DNA of 64,000 nt from Pseudomonas pharyngis. Its GTDB lineage: Bacteria; Pseudomonadota; Gammaproteobacteria; Pseudomonadales; Pseudomonadaceae. The stretch's first letter is position 1, and each line of letters starts with the position of its first letter. The position numbers were made by a program, and so were the translations under genes. The stretch lies in contig NZ_BQID01000001.1 of the NCBI RefSeq assembly GCF_021602345.1, forward strand, positions 682,001-746,000, written 5' to 3'. Shown here piece by piece: positions 13,229 to 22,661 of the stretch. A model generated the notes under the pieces. The model ran no database searches. It saw only the letters and a list, made by a program, of their open reading frames with translations, and had not been told where the DNA came from.

Positions 13229-14116
13229 GTGGAAAAGTTTAAAGGCGCCATGCTGGTTGGCGCTCTGCGGCTGTTTGCCCTGCTGCCGTGGCGGGCCGTG
13301 CAGGCCGTGGGTTCGGCAATCGGCTGGATCATGTGGAAAACCCCCAACCGTTCCCGCGATGTGGTGCGGATCAACCTGGCCAAATGTTTTCCCCAGATGG
13401 ACCCGGCCGAACGCGAGCGTCTGGTCGGCCAGACCCTGAAAGACATCGGCAAGTCCCTGACCGAAAGCGCCTGCGCCTGGATATGGCCGGCCCAGCGTTC
13501 CATCGACCTGGTGCGCGAAGTCGAAGGCCTCGAGGTGCTGAAAGAAGCGCTGGCATCGGGCAAGGGCGTGGTTGGCATCACCAGTCACCTGGGCAACTGG
13601 GAAGTGCTCAACCACTTCTATTGCAGCCAGTGCAAACCGATCATTTTCTATCGGCCGCCGAAGCTCAAGGCTGTGGATGAATTGCTGCGCAAACAGCGGG
13701 TGCAACTGGGCAACAAAGTCGCCGCGTCGACCAAGGAAGGCATCCTCAGTGTCATCAAGGAAGTGCGCAAGGGCGGTCAGGTGGGGATTCCAGCAGACCC
13801 GGAGCCGGCCGAATCCGCCGGGATCTTCGTGCCGTTCTTCGCCACCCAGGCCCTGACCAGCAAGTTCGTGCCAAACATGCTGGCTGGTGGCAAGGCCGTC
13901 GGCGTGTTCCTGCATGCCCTGCGTCTACCGGACGGTTCCGGCTACAAGGTGATCCTGGAAGCAGCCCCAGAAGCCATGTACAGCACCGACACCGAAACCT
14001 CCTGCGCGGCGATGAGTAAAGTCGTCGAGCGTTATGTGGCGGCTTATCCGAGCCAGTACATGTGGAGCATGAAACGCTTCAAGAAGCGTCCGCCGGGCGA
14101 GGCGCGCTGGTACTGA
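13229..14116 (+). CDS. lpxL: Lipid A biosynthesis lauroyl/myristoyl-type acyltransferase (LpxL/HtrB family)
   Basis: Members add secondary acyl chains to Kdo2-lipid A at the inner membrane. The 295-residue protein starts at GTG 13229, preceded by an AGGAG site 8-9 nt upstream. It has an N-terminal hydrophobic segment and the catalytic SHLGNWE (HX4E) near residue 122. The C-terminal YMWSMKRFKKRPPGE is typical for LpxL-like enzymes. It lies 40 nt after tag, as in P. aeruginosa PA0010-PA0011 (htrB1). Acyl-chain and position specificity cannot be read from the sequence. Confidence 0.9.
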   Translation: MEKFKGAMLVGALRLFALLPWRAVQAVGSAIGWIMWKTPNRSRDVVRINLAKCFPQMDPAERERLVGQTLKDIGKSLTESACAWIWPAQRSIDLVREVEGLEVLKEALASGKGVVGITSHLGNWEVLNHFYCSQCKPIIFYRPPKLKAVDELLRKQRVQLGNKVAASTKEGILSVIKEVRKGGQVGIPADPEPAESAGIFVPFFATQALTSKFVPNMLAGGKAVGVFLHALRLPDGSGYKVILEAAPEAMYSTDTETSCAAMSKVVERYVAAYPSQYMWSMKRFKKRPPGEARWY

Positions 14117-14131
14117 TCGGCGATGGGTGTT

Positions 14132-14163
14132 TGTGGATAACCTGAACAAACGGGTTATCCACA
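14132..14163. repeat. Inverted pair of perfect DnaA-box 9-mers between convergent genes
   Basis: TGTGGATAA (14132-14140) and TTATCCACA (14155-14163) face each other and extend to an 11-bp inverted repeat separated by a short loop, between the lpxL-like gene and the TPR gene. It could fold as a hairpin ending both transcripts, but no long T tract follows. Two more boxes lie at 14439-14447 and 14558-14566. Confidence 0.7.
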
Positions 14164-14167
14164 GCCG

Positions 14168-14482
14168 TCATGGCTTCCGCCGATCCAGCTTCTTCAGAAA
14201 CACCGTCATTTCCTTTTCGGCCTGCTTGTCGCCATGGGCCCGGGCGGCTTCCAGCCCCTGCTCCCACGCCTGCCGCGCAGCCGCCAGATCACCCAGCGCC
14301 AGTTGCGCCTTGCCCAACAGCTTCCACGCCGCCGAATACTTCGGATCAAAGCCGACGCAATGCTGGAAATGCTCGGCCGCCTTCGTGTTCTCCCCCTGAT
14401 CCAGATAACCCTTGCCCAAGCCGAAGCGCAGCAGCGAGTTATCCACACCCTTGGCGAGCATTTTTTCCAGGGATTCGATCAT
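14168..14482 (-). CDS. Small tetratricopeptide-repeat protein
   Basis: The 104-residue protein consists almost only of TPR-type helical repeats: LLRFGLGKGYLDQGENTKAAEHFQ, then AWKLLGKAQLALGDLAAARQAWEQG (two 34-residue units), followed by a charged tail. TPR arrays mediate protein-protein contacts, and no enzymatic motif or signal peptide is visible. It corresponds in position to P. aeruginosa PA0015. It lies 20 nt downstream of trkA on the same strand and may be co-transcribed with it. The partner is unknown. Confidence 0.85.
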   Translation of the reverse strand: MIESLEKMLAKGVDNSLLRFGLGKGYLDQGENTKAAEHFQHCVGFDPKYSAAWKLLGKAQLALGDLAAARQAWEQGLEAARAHGDKQAEKEMTVFLKKLDRRKP

Positions 14483-14502
14483 CGGTCTCGCCTCTTGGTC
14501 GG

Positions 14503-15879
14503 TCAGAAGAAACTCAGGCCCACGTGGAACAGCTTCTCCACATCGCGAATATGCTTTTTATCCACAAGGAACAGAATCACATGGTCGCCGGCGGCAATCA
14601 CCGTGTCGCCATGGGCGATGATCACTTCTTCATCGCGGATGATCGCGCCAATGGTGGTTCCCGGCGGCAGCGCAATGTTTTCGATGGTCTTGCCGATCAC
14701 CTTGCTCGACTTCGAATCTCCGTGGGCCACCGCTTCGATGGCTTCCGCCGCGCCACGGCGCAATGAGTGCACGCTGACGATATCGCCGCGCCGCACATGC
14801 GCCAGCAAGGTGCCGATGGTTGCCAGTTGCGGGCTGATGGCGATGTCGATGTCACCGCCCTGGATCAGGTCCACGTAGGCCGGGTTGTTGATGATCGTCA
14901 TCACCTTCTTCGCGCCCAGGCGCTTGGCCAGCAGCGACGACATGATGTTGGCTTCGTCATCGTTGGTCAGGGCGAGGAAGATGTCGGCGTCGGCGATGTT
15001 CTCTTCCAGCAGCAGGTCGCGATCCGACGCGCTGCCCTGCAACACCACGGTGCTGTCGAGGGTATCGGAGAGATAACGACAGCGCGCCGGATTCATCTCG
15101 ATGATCTTCACCTGATAGCGGCTTTCGATGGCCTCGGCCAGCCGTTCGCCGATCTGCCCGCCACCGGCGATGACGATGCGCTTGTAGCTTTCGTCTAGCC
15201 GGCGCATTTCGCTCATCACCGCGCGAATGTTCGCACGGGCGGCGATGAAGAAGACTTCGTCGTCGGCCTCGATCACCGTGTCGCCCTGGGGAAGAATCGG
15301 TCGATCGCGGCGGAAAATCGCGGCCACCCGTGTTTCCACATTCGGCATGTGTTCGCGCAACTGGCGCAGCTGCTGGCCTACCAGCGGCCCGCCGTAGTAG
15401 GCGCGCACCGCGACCAGTTGTGCCTGGCCTTCGGCGAAATCGATCACCTGCAAGGCACCGGGATGCTGGATCAGACGCTTGATGTAGTTGGTGACGACCT
15501 GCTCGGGACTGATCAGCACGTCGACCGGAATCGCCTCGTTCTGGAACAGCTGCTCCTCGCGGGTCAGATAAGACGCTTCGCGCACCCGGGCAATCTTGGT
15601 CGGGGTGTGGAACAGGGTGTGAGCGACCTGACAGGCAACCATGTTGGTTTCGTCGCTGTTGGTCACCGCGACCAGCATGTCGGCGTCGTCGGCACCGGCC
15701 TGACGCAGAATGTTCGGCAGCGAGCCTCGGCCCTGCACGGTGCGGATGTCGAGGCGATCGCCAAGATCGCGCAGACGGTCGCCGTCAGTGTCGACCACCG
15801 TGATGTCATTGGCCTCGCTGGCCAGATGTTCAGCCAGCGAACCGCCGACCTGTCCCGCACCGAGGATGATGATTTTCAT
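14503..15879 (-). CDS. trkA: Trk potassium uptake system NAD-binding subunit TrkA
   Basis: TrkA is the cytoplasmic gating subunit of the TrkH/TrkG potassium channel. The 458-residue protein is a tandem duplication: each half has an RCK_N Rossmann domain ([15 protein letters not shown] at residue 3 and [15 protein letters not shown] near 236) followed by an RCK_C ligand-binding domain. The duplicated form is the usual one in gammaproteobacteria. It is 22 nt downstream of rsmB on the same strand, the order seen at PA0016-PA0017. The membrane partner trkH is not in the window. Confidence 0.96.
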   Translation of the reverse strand: MKIIILGAGQVGGSLAEHLASEANDITVVDTDGDRLRDLGDRLDIRTVQGRGSLPNILRQAGADDADMLVAVTNSDETNMVACQVAHTLFHTPTKIARVREASYLTREEQLFQNEAIPVDVLISPEQVVTNYIKRLIQHPGALQVIDFAEGQAQLVAVRAYYGGPLVGQQLRQLREHMPNVETRVAAIFRRDRPILPQGDTVIEADDEVFFIAARANIRAVMSEMRRLDESYKRIVIAGGGQIGERLAEAIESRYQVKIIEMNPARCRYLSDTLDSTVVLQGSASDRDLLLEENIADADIFLALTNDDEANIMSSLLAKRLGAKKVMTIINNPAYVDLIQGGDIDIAISPQLATIGTLLAHVRRGDIVSVHSLRRGAAEAIEAVAHGDSKSSKVIGKTIENIALPPGTTIGAIIRDEEVIIAHGDTVIAAGDHVILFLVDKKHIRDVEKLFHVGLSFF

Positions 15880-15901
15880 CCAATCACTCCATTGAATCCG
15901 T

Positions 15902-17212
15902 TTAGCCGCGCGCGGCAGCGATCTTGATCAGCTTGGCGTAGTAGAACCCGTCATGCCCGCCCTGCTGGGCCAGCAATTGGCGACCATGGGGCTGCTTGAT
16001 CCCGGCGGCGGTGGCCAGATCCAGCTCCCGCGCGCCCGGCGTACGCTCAAGGAACGCAGCGATGACTTCGGTGTTTTCGGTCGGCAAGGTCGAGCAGGTG
16101 GCGTAGAGCAGGATGCCGCCCACTTCGAGGGTTTTCCACATCGCGTCGAGCAACTCGCCTTGCAGGTGCGCGAGGGCGGCGATGTCGTCGGCCTGACGGG
16201 TCAGCTTGATGTCCGGATGACGGCGAATCACCCCGGTGGCCGAGCATGGCGCGTCGAGCAGGATGCGCTGGAACGGTTTGCCGTCCCACCACGCTGCCGT
16301 GTCGCGACCGTCGGCGGCGATCAGTTCGGCGCTCAGACCGAGACGTTCGAGGTTTTCCTTCACTCGCACCAGCCGCTTGGCTTCCAGGTCCACCGCCACC
16401 ACGCCGGTCAGTGCCGGTTCGGCTTCGAGGATGTGGCAGGTCTTGCCGCCCGGCGCGCAGCAGGCGTCCAGCACTCGCTGGCCCGGCGCGAGGTCGAGCA
16501 GGTCGGCGGCCAGTTGCGCGGCTTCGTCCTGTACGCTGATCCAGCCTTCGGCGAAGCCCGGCAGGCTGCGTACGTCGGCGGCAGTGTCGAGGATGATGCC
16601 GTCGCGGCTGAAGGTGCATGGCTGTGCGGCGATACCCGCTTCAGTCAGCAGACTCAGGTAGGCATCGCGGCTGTGATGACGGCGATTGACCCGCAGGATC
16701 ATCGGCGGATGCGCGTTGTTGGCTTCGCAGATCGCTTCCCATTGCTCAGGCCAGAAGGCCTTCAGGGATTTTTGCAGCCAGCGCGGGTGAGCGGTGCGCA
16801 CCACCGGATCGCGTTCCAGTTCGGCGAAGATCGCCTCATGTTCGCGCTGCGCATTGCGCAGTACGGCGTTGAGCAAACCTTTGGCCCACGGCTTTTTCAG
16901 CTTGTCGGCGCAACCGACGGTTTCGCCGATGGCGGCGTGTGGCGGGACGCGGGTGTAGAGCAACTGGTAGAGACCGACGAGCAGCAGCGCCTCGACATCG
17001 GCGTCGGCTGCCTTGAACGGCTTCTGCAGCAGTTTTTCTGCCAGCGCCGACAAGCGTGGCTGCCAACGGGCGGTGCCGAACGCGAGGTCCTGGGTGAAAC
17101 CGCGATCGCGATCGTCGACCTTGTCCAGTTGTGTCGGCAGGGAGCTGTTGAGCGAAGCCTTGCCGCTGAGGACAGCGGCGAGTGCCTTGGCGGCGGCCAG
17201 ACGCGGGTTCAT
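15902..17212 (-). CDS. rsmB: 16S rRNA (cytosine-967-C5)-methyltransferase
   Basis: RsmB methylates C967 of 16S rRNA using S-adenosylmethionine. The 436-residue protein has an N-terminal NusB-like RNA-binding domain (about 1-140) and a C-terminal Rossmann methyltransferase. The SAM-binding motif is [13 protein letters not shown] near residue 245. The [15 protein letters not shown] motif holds one catalytic Cys, and the [11 protein letters not shown] segment carries another. It overlaps the end of fmt by 4 nt, indicating translational coupling in the def-fmt-rsmB-trkA row. Confidence 0.96.
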   Translation of the reverse strand: MNPRLAAAKALAAVLSGKASLNSSLPTQLDKVDDRDRGFTQDLAFGTARWQPRLSALAEKLLQKPFKAADADVEALLLVGLYQLLYTRVPPHAAIGETVGCADKLKKPWAKGLLNAVLRNAQREHEAIFAELERDPVVRTAHPRWLQKSLKAFWPEQWEAICEANNAHPPMILRVNRRHHSRDAYLSLLTEAGIAAQPCTFSRDGIILDTAADVRSLPGFAEGWISVQDEAAQLAADLLDLAPGQRVLDACCAPGGKTCHILEAEPALTGVVAVDLEAKRLVRVKENLERLGLSAELIAADGRDTAAWWDGKPFQRILLDAPCSATGVIRRHPDIKLTRQADDIAALAHLQGELLDAMWKTLEVGGILLYATCSTLPTENTEVIAAFLERTPGARELDLATAAGIKQPHGRQLLAQQGGHDGFYYAKLIKIAAARG

Positions 17213-18168
17213 TGCGCGTCCACCGCTGCGCCCAGCACGGTGCCGGTGGCGAATTTCTCACGACGGCTGTTGAACAGATCGCTGAAGTTCAGCGCCTTGC
17301 CGCCGGGCAATTGCAGGCGGGTCAGGCACAGCGCCTGTTCGCCGCAAGCGACGAGCAGACCGTCCTTGCTGGCGCCGAGGATGGTGCCCGGTGCGCCTTT
17401 GCCTTCGGCCAGTGTCGCCGCCAGCACTTTCAGCGCTTCTCCGTTGAGCGTGCTGTGGGTGATCGGCCATGGATTGAAGGCGCGGACCAGACGTTCCAGC
17501 TCAACGGCCGGTCGGCTCCAGTCGAGGCGTGCTTCGTCCTTGTTCAGTTTGTGCGCGTAGGTGGCGAGCTCATCGTTCTGCACTTCGCCTTCCAGGGTGC
17601 CGGCGGCCAGACCGGCAATCGCCTGCACCACGGCGGGCGGGCCCATTTCGGCCAGGCGATCGTGAAGGCTGCCGCCAGTGTCTTCGGCGCTGATCGGGGT
17701 GACGACCTTGAGCAGCATCGGCCCGGTATCGAGGCCTGCTTCCATGCGCATCACGGTCACGCCGCTCTCGGCATCGCCCGCTTCCACGGCGCGCTGGATC
17801 GGCGCCGCACCGCGCCAGCGCGGCAGCAGCGAGGCGTGGCTGTTGATGCAGCCCAGGCGCGGAATATCCAGCACCGCTTGCGGCAGGATCAGGCCGTAGG
17901 CGACCACCACCATCAAGTCAGGCTTCAGCGCAGCGAGCTCGGCTTGAGCGTCAGCGTTGCGCAGGGTCGGCGGCTGCAACACCTGGATATTGTTTTCCAG
18001 GGCGAGCTGTTTGACCGGGCTCGGCATCAGTTTTTGCCCACGACCGGCCGGACGATCCGGTTGGGTGTAGACCGCAACGATCTCGTAAGGGCTGTCCAGC
18101 AGGGCCTTGAGGTGTTCGGCGGCGAATTCCGGGGTGCCGGCAAAAACGATGCGCAGTGGCTCAGTCAT
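17209..18168 (-). CDS. fmt: Methionyl-tRNA formyltransferase
   Basis: Fmt formylates the initiator methionyl-tRNA with 10-formyl-tetrahydrofolate. The 319-residue protein begins [16 protein letters not shown], has the folate and catalytic segment [15 protein letters not shown] near residue 110, and a C-terminal tRNA-binding domain. Length is normal. It lies downstream of def, the enzyme that later removes the formyl group, but a hairpin with a T tract separates the two. Confidence 0.97.
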   Translation of the reverse strand: MTEPLRIVFAGTPEFAAEHLKALLDSPYEIVAVYTQPDRPAGRGQKLMPSPVKQLALENNIQVLQPPTLRNADAQAELAALKPDLMVVVAYGLILPQAVLDIPRLGCINSHASLLPRWRGAAPIQRAVEAGDAESGVTVMRMEAGLDTGPMLLKVVTPISAEDTGGSLHDRLAEMGPPAVVQAIAGLAAGTLEGEVQNDELATYAHKLNKDEARLDWSRPAVELERLVRAFNPWPITHSTLNGEALKVLAATLAEGKGAPGTILGASKDGLLVACGEQALCLTRLQLPGGKALNFSDLFNSRREKFATGTVLGAAVDAQ

Positions 18169-18181
18169 GGGGGAGTCTCAT

Positions 18182-18213
18182 AAAAAGAAAAAGGCTTGCC
18201 GCAGCAAGCCTTT
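18182..18213 (-). terminator. Rho-independent terminator between def and fmt
   Basis: On the minus strand AAAGGCTTGC, loop TGCG, GCAAGCCTTT is followed by TTCTTTTT. The perfect 10-bp stem lies just after def and before fmt, so it should at least attenuate read-through from def into fmt. Confidence 0.85.
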
Positions 18214-18224
18214 GGAGAGGGGCA

Positions 18225-18731
18225 TCAAGCGTTCTGGCGGTGCTGCTTTTCCAGTTTCTTCTTGATCCGGTCGCGTTTGAGCGTGGACAGGTAATCGACG
18301 AACAACTTGCCGTTGAGGTGGTCGCATTCATGCTGGATGCATACTGCGAGCAGGCCTTCGGCGATCAGTTCGTAAGGCTTGCCGTCACGGTCCAGAGCCT
18401 TGATTTTGACCTTCTGCGGGCGGTCAACGTTTTCATAGAAACCCGGCACCGAGAGGCAACCTTCCTGGTATTGCTCCATTTCGTCGGTCAGCGATTCGAA
18501 CTCGGGGTTGATGAACACCCGCGGTTCGGTGCGGTCTTCGGAAAGGTCCATCACGACGATACGTTTGTGCACGTTGACCTGGGTCGCGGCAAGGCCGATG
18601 CCCGGCGCTTCATACATTGTTTCAAACATGTCATCGACCAGCTGACGCACTTCGTCGTCCACTACAGCCACAGGTTTGGCGATAGTGCGCAGACGCGGGT
18701 CCGGAAATTCGAGGATGTTCAAAATGGCCAT
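18225..18731 (-). CDS. def: Peptide deformylase
   Basis: Def removes the N-formyl group from nascent proteins with a metal centre. The 168-residue protein from ATG 18731 ([15 protein letters not shown]) has all three family motifs: GIGLAATQV near residue 45, EGCLSVPG with the metal-ligand Cys near 90, and QHECDHLNG with the two His ligands and catalytic Glu near 133. Upstream in-frame starts lack similarity and intrude into the promoter region shared with tsaP. Confidence 0.97.
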   Translation of the reverse strand: MAILNILEFPDPRLRTIAKPVAVVDDEVRQLVDDMFETMYEAPGIGLAATQVNVHKRIVVMDLSEDRTEPRVFINPEFESLTDEMEQYQEGCLSVPGFYENVDRPQKVKIKALDRDGKPYELIAEGLLAVCIQHECDHLNGKLFVDYLSTLKRDRIKKKLEKQHRQNA

Positions 18732-18900
18732 AAGCTTGATTGCTGCACGTGTGAGGTAAAGTCGGGCGATGGCCTGGCGGGTCCGAAGATGCAGGCTACC
18801 GTTGTGAAACGTAGCTCCTTGATTTTCAGCATAGAGCAGGGAGCGAGCCACGGGGGCTCTGGCGTTTCACGCGAACGCACATAATAAAGGGATTCACCGC

Positions 18901-19926
18901 ATGAGGAAATCACTACTCGCCCTGCTGTTTCTGGCCTCGGCCAGTACCGCGCACGGGCAAGTGCAACTCAAGGAAGGTTTTCCACAGCAATACACGGTGG
19001 TTTCGGGGGATACGCTCTGGGACATCTCCGGTAAATATTTGCGCGAACCCTGGCAGTGGCCGCAGTTGTGGCGGGCCAATCCGCAGATCGAAAACCCCAA
19101 CCTGATCTATCCGGGCGACACGCTGACGCTCAGTTACGTCAACGGCCAGCCGCGCCTGACCGTCAATCGCGGCGAGTCACGCGGCACCATCAAGCTGTCG
19201 CCGCGCATCCGCACCAGTCCGGTGGCCGATGCGATTCCGAGCATTCCGCTCAAATCGATCAACAGCTTTCTGCTGAGCAACCGCATCGTCGACAAGGTCG
19301 AGGACTTCGACAAGGCGCCGTACATCGTCGCCGGCGATGCCGAACGGGTGCTCAGCGGCACCGGTGACCGGATCTTCGCCCGTGGCCATTTCGATCCGAA
19401 CCAGCCGGTCTACGGCATCTTCCGCCAGGGCAAGGTCTACACCGATCCGCAGAGCAAGGAGTTTCTGGGGATCAACGCCGACGACATCGGCGGTGGTGAG
19501 ATCGTCGCCACCGAAGGCGACGTCGCCACCCTCGCCCTGCAACGCACGACCCAGGAAGTGCGCCTCGGCGACCGCTTGTTCAGCGGCGAAGAGCGTTCGA
19601 TCAACTCGACCTTCATGCCCAGCGCGCCCTCCACCGACATCAACGGCCTGATCATCGATGTGCCGCGCGGCGTCACGCAGATCGGCGCGATGGACGTGGT
19701 GACCCTGAACAAAGGCAAACGCGACGGTCTGGCCGAAGGCAACGTGCTGGTGGTGATGAAAACCGGGGAAACCGTGCGCGACCGGATCACCGGCCAGCCG
19801 CTGAAAATCCCGGATGAACGTGCCGGATTGCTGATGGTGTTCCGCACCTACGACAAACTCAGTTACGGCCTCGTGCTGAACGCATCGCGCTCGCTGGCGG
19901 TGCTGGACAAGGTGCGAAATCCTTAG
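18901..19926 (+). CDS. tsaP: LysM-domain periplasmic protein, TsaP-like
   Basis: The 341-residue protein has a signal peptide (MRKSLLALLFLASASTAHG). A LysM peptidoglycan-binding domain at about 30-80 (YTVVSGDTLWDISGKYL through IYPGDTLTL) precedes a long C-terminal region without known catalytic motifs. The position, divergent from def and before dprA, corresponds to PA0020, which was described as TsaP, anchoring the type IV pilus secretin to peptidoglycan. Function is inferred from synteny and domain layout. Confidence 0.85.
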   Translation: MRKSLLALLFLASASTAHGQVQLKEGFPQQYTVVSGDTLWDISGKYLREPWQWPQLWRANPQIENPNLIYPGDTLTLSYVNGQPRLTVNRGESRGTIKLSPRIRTSPVADAIPSIPLKSINSFLLSNRIVDKVEDFDKAPYIVAGDAERVLSGTGDRIFARGHFDPNQPVYGIFRQGKVYTDPQSKEFLGINADDIGGGEIVATEGDVATLALQRTTQEVRLGDRLFSGEERSINSTFMPSAPSTDINGLIIDVPRGVTQIGAMDVVTLNKGKRDGLAEGNVLVVMKTGETVRDRITGQPLKIPDERAGLLMVFRTYDKLSYGLVLNASRSLAVLDKVRNP

Positions 19927-19951
19927 CTGGCTTCACAAGTTACCAACAGAG

Positions 19952-20577
19952 TTATCCACAGCTTGTTCCGAAAGGTTCGGGCCTTATAACGGTCAAGGAT
20001 GATCCATGATGATGCCTGTCTCCCCGTCGGTTTCGCCGGCAGAACTGGAAGCGCGCCTGCGCCTGCACCGCTTGCCGGAAATCGGTCCCAAGCGTTTCAC
20101 CAAATTGCTCGAAGCCTTCGGCTGCGCCTCGAAGGCGATCGGCGCGCCGGCCAGCGCCTGGCGCTCGCTGGGTTTGCCGGCGGCTTGCGCCGAGGCCCGA
20201 CGCTGTTCTGAAGTTCGCGACGGCGCCAGCCACGCATTGCGCTGGCTAGAGCGTCCGGATCAACATTTACTGATGTGGGACCAAGCGGATTACCCGGCCT
20301 TGCTGGCGCAGATTCCTGACCCTCCGCCCCTGCTGTTCGTCGCTGGCGACCCGCGGATTCTGGAAAAACCGCAACTGGCGATGGTCGGCAGTCGCCGCGC
20401 TTCCCGTCCGGGCATGGACACTGCCGCTGCATTTTCCCGCAGTCTCGCGGGGGCCGGATTTGTCATCACCAGTGGCCTGGCGCTGGGCATCGATGCGGCG
20501 GCGCATCAAGCCGCTGTGGATGTCGGTGGGCAAACGGTCGGCGTGCTCGGTACCGGCCTGGAAAACTTTTATCCACA
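19952..20577 (+). repeat. Two perfect DnaA-box 9-mers near dprA
   Basis: TTATCCACA occurs at 19952-19960, between tsaP and dprA, and at 20569-20577, inside dprA. Both are in plus orientation. Confidence 0.7.
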
Positions 20578-21106
20578 GCGCAACCGTCGGCTGGCGGACG
20601 CGATGATTGCGTCCGGCAGTGCGGTGCTTTCGGAATTTCCTCTGGACACCGGGCCGACGGCGAGCAACTTCCCGAGACGCAACCGCATCATCAGCGGCTT
20701 GTCCCTCGGCGTGCTGGTGGTCGAGGCCAGTGTCGCCAGCGGTTCCTTGATCACCGCACGGCTGGCGGCGGAACAGGGGCGCGAGGTGTACGCCATTCCG
20801 GGTTCGATCCATCACCCCGGCGCTCGGGGCTGTCATCAACTGATACGTGACGGAGCCGTGTTGGTGGAAACCATCGAGCATATTCTCGAAGCCCTGCGCG
20901 GCTGGCAGCAGTTGCCGCTGTCCGCTTCGGCGCCGGATCCCGATCATCCTCTACTGGATCTGTTGCACGCCGCACCGCACACCAGCGAGGGTCTGGCCGA
21001 CAGCAGTGGCTGGGCGTTGCCCAAAGTGCTGGCGGCATTGACCGAACTGGAGATGGATGGCCGCGCCGTGTGCGAAAACGGCCGCTGGTTTGCGCGCGTA
21101 AGCTAG
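20006..21106 (+). CDS. dprA: DNA-processing protein DprA (Smf)
   Basis: DprA binds incoming single-stranded DNA and loads RecA in transformation. The 366-residue protein has an N-terminal helical region and then the Rossmann-like DprA fold. That fold shows MVGSRRASRPG near residue 128, ITSGLALGIDAAAH and FPRRNRIISGLS. A C-terminal winged-helix segment (SSGWALPKVLAALTELEMDGRAV) closes the protein. The start region holds three consecutive ATG codons, and I used the first at 20006. It is followed by tsaC as in PA0021-PA0022. Confidence 0.94.
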   Translation: MMMPVSPSVSPAELEARLRLHRLPEIGPKRFTKLLEAFGCASKAIGAPASAWRSLGLPAACAEARRCSEVRDGASHALRWLERPDQHLLMWDQADYPALLAQIPDPPPLLFVAGDPRILEKPQLAMVGSRRASRPGMDTAAAFSRSLAGAGFVITSGLALGIDAAAHQAAVDVGGQTVGVLGTGLENFYPQRNRRLADAMIASGSAVLSEFPLDTGPTASNFPRRNRIISGLSLGVLVVEASVASGSLITARLAAEQGREVYAIPGSIHHPGARGCHQLIRDGAVLVETIEHILEALRGWQQLPLSASAPDPDHPLLDLLHAAPHTSEGLADSSGWALPKVLAALTELEMDGRAVCENGRWFARVS

Positions 21107-21160
21107 GTTTTACATTGAAGATCGGTAAACTGCGCGAAACCTGTTTGCGGAGAGTTTTTC

Positions 21161-21718
21161 ATGGTCAACAGTTGGCGTGTGCAACAAGCCGCACGAGAGG
21201 TTCGCGCCGGGGCGGTGATTGCCTATCCAACCGAAGCCGTCTGGGGGCTGGGGTGCGATCCTTGGAATGAAGAAGCGGTGGATCGCCTGCTGGCGATCAA
21301 GAACCGTTCGGTGGACAAGGGCTTGATCCTCGTCGCCGACAACATTCGTCAGTTCGATTTTCTGTTCGAGGATTTCCCGCAGGACTGGATCGACCGCATG
21401 GCCAGCACCTGGCCGGGCCCGAACACCTGGCTGGTGCCGCACCAGAACCTGTTGCCAGAGTGGGTGACCGGGGTGCATGACACCGTGGCGCTGCGGGTCA
21501 GCGATCATCCGCAGGTGCGGGATCTGTGCTCGCTGGTAGGGCCGTTGATTTCGACGTCGGCCAATCCGCAGGGGCGGCCGGCAGCGCGCACGCGCTTGCG
21601 GGTCGAGCAGTATTTCCGTGGTCAGGTCGATCTGGTGCTTGGCGGAGCGCTTGGCGGTCGCAAGAATCCGAGTCTGATTCGGGATCTGGCCACCGGCAAG
21701 ATCGTGCGCCCGGCCTGA
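21161..21718 (+). CDS. tsaC: Threonylcarbamoyl-AMP synthase
   Basis: TsaC makes threonylcarbamoyl-AMP from threonine, bicarbonate and ATP for the t6A37 modification of tRNAs that read ANN codons. The 185-residue protein is the short YrdC-only form. Visible landmarks are [33 protein letters not shown] and [13 protein letters not shown]. The start ATG follows a GGAG site. In P. aeruginosa the next gene is qor; here a five-gene operon intervenes. Confidence 0.96.
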   Translation: MVNSWRVQQAAREVRAGAVIAYPTEAVWGLGCDPWNEEAVDRLLAIKNRSVDKGLILVADNIRQFDFLFEDFPQDWIDRMASTWPGPNTWLVPHQNLLPEWVTGVHDTVALRVSDHPQVRDLCSLVGPLISTSANPQGRPAARTRLRVEQYFRGQVDLVLGGALGGRKNPSLIRDLATGKIVRPA

Positions 21719-21741
21719 TATCACCCTTGGTTGATTCTGTG

Positions 21742-21773
21742 AGTACTCCTCGGCTTCCATGGCGAGGAGTACT
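21742..21773. terminator. Perfect 11-bp inverted repeat downstream of tsaC
   Basis: AGTACTCCTCG (21742-21752) and CGAGGAGTACT (21763-21773) with a 10-nt loop lie 24 nt after tsaC. There is no adjacent T tract, so it may be a weak terminator, an mRNA-stabilising hairpin or a protein-binding site. The remaining 21774-21989 is AT-rich with no gene. Confidence 0.5.
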
Positions 21774-21957
21774 ACGCGCGTCTACGATTTTTCCTTCATA
21801 TGGCTGAAGTTACAGCCCGGTTTTTGCTTTGAATTTCTCCTTTCTACGTCAGATGAATCTTTAAGTATTCAATTGTTGTAATTTTTCCGACGTTATTCTC
21901 AGAAGCCACACAGTGGCGATTTTTCTAAAACCATTCATTATTTCAATGCGCTCAGAA

Positions 21958-21971
21958 AACTTCGAAAAGTT
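21958..21971. promoter_or_regulatory. Short palindrome just upstream of the N-acyltransferase gene
   Basis: AACTT (21958-21962), four bases, AAGTT (21967-21971) lies 19-32 nt before the start of the first accessory gene, partly upstream of its GGAGAAG ribosome site. It could be an operator, but it is short and the surroundings are AT-rich. Confidence 0.25.
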
Positions 21972-21989
21972 AACGGCTGCGGAGAAGAA

Positions 21990-22661
21990 ATGGATATCAG
22001 GGATTCGCAATTAACGGATTATCTGCAGGAGATTCAGACGACCTTTAAAAGGCGTCATGAAAACTATCGCATCGTTATTCTTGAAGCAGGATCAGACACA
22101 CGAGAGTTTGAACGGTTTGTTGCCCGTCATTTTCGATTGCGATTGCAACACTACATGTTGACACCCAGAGCCAGGTCACTTGAAACACGCCTGGCGATTA
22201 TTTCGCGCAGTACCCACTTTCTGTTGTATCAGCACGACAGGCCCACGGCCGTATTGAGAGTGACCCCTGCGCCGTTCGAATGGGCCTCACTGGCGCAGCA
22301 GCAACTGTCTCCCGCCACGACGCTGTCGCGCCATGTCGAGTTCAGTCGCTTGATCAGTCACTCGCAAACTCAGTTCCCCATGTCGATCAACGGCCTGCTG
22401 GCCGCTGCCACGGAATGGGCGGTCACGCGGGGTTATGAGGGCGTTACCGCGCTCTGCCGATCACCGCAGCGGCGACTGTTCCAGCGCTTCGGCCTGACGC
22501 CCATCACCACCGACGCCCTTCGCATCGAACAGCGCCAACGCGGCGATTACTGGCTGCTCTCGGCTCAATGGCAGCAAATCCTCACGGCACTTCAACAGTC
22601 TGCCCACCTGCTCGCCAACCCATTGGAGACCCCCGTTGATGAATACGCCTCTCAGTTTTGA
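21990..22661 (+). CDS. LuxI/FeeM-like N-acyltransferase (GNAT superfamily)
   Basis: The 223-residue protein shows the layout of acyl-homoserine-lactone synthases and N-acyl amino acid synthases. An N-terminal Arg/Phe-rich helix region (FERFVARHFRLRL) comes first, then a beta-strand pair ending in an Arg (HFLLYQHDRPTAVLRVTP). HVEFSRLISH near residue 114 matches the E-x-S-R motif of that fold. A helix, GLLAAATEWAVTRGYEGVTAL, and a final RLFQRFGL, like the LuxI acyl-chain region, complete it. A GGAGAAG site precedes ATG 21990. Codon use is more AT-rich at the 5' end than in neighbours. The acyl donor and acceptor are unknown. The gene is first in a tight operon, and no luxR gene is next to it. 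It could be a generic GNAT enzyme instead. Confidence 0.65.
   Translation: MDIRDSQLTDYLQEIQTTFKRRHENYRIVILEAGSDTREFERFVARHFRLRLQHYMLTPRARSLETRLAIISRSTHFLLYQHDRPTAVLRVTPAPFEWASLAQQQLSPATTLSRHVEFSRLISHSQTQFPMSINGLLAAATEWAVTRGYEGVTALCRSPQRRLFQRFGLTPITTDALRIEQRQRGDYWLLSAQWQQILTALQQSAHLLANPLETPVDEYASQF

Noticed and set aside
14517-14528. CCACGTGGAACA resembling parS near the end of trkA
   Set aside because: Only the right part of the palindrome is present; the left end differs at four positions.
15953-17560. 535-codon plus-strand frame antisense to rsmB and fmt
   Set aside because: Overlaps two unmistakable tRNA/rRNA enzymes and lacks any motif of its own.
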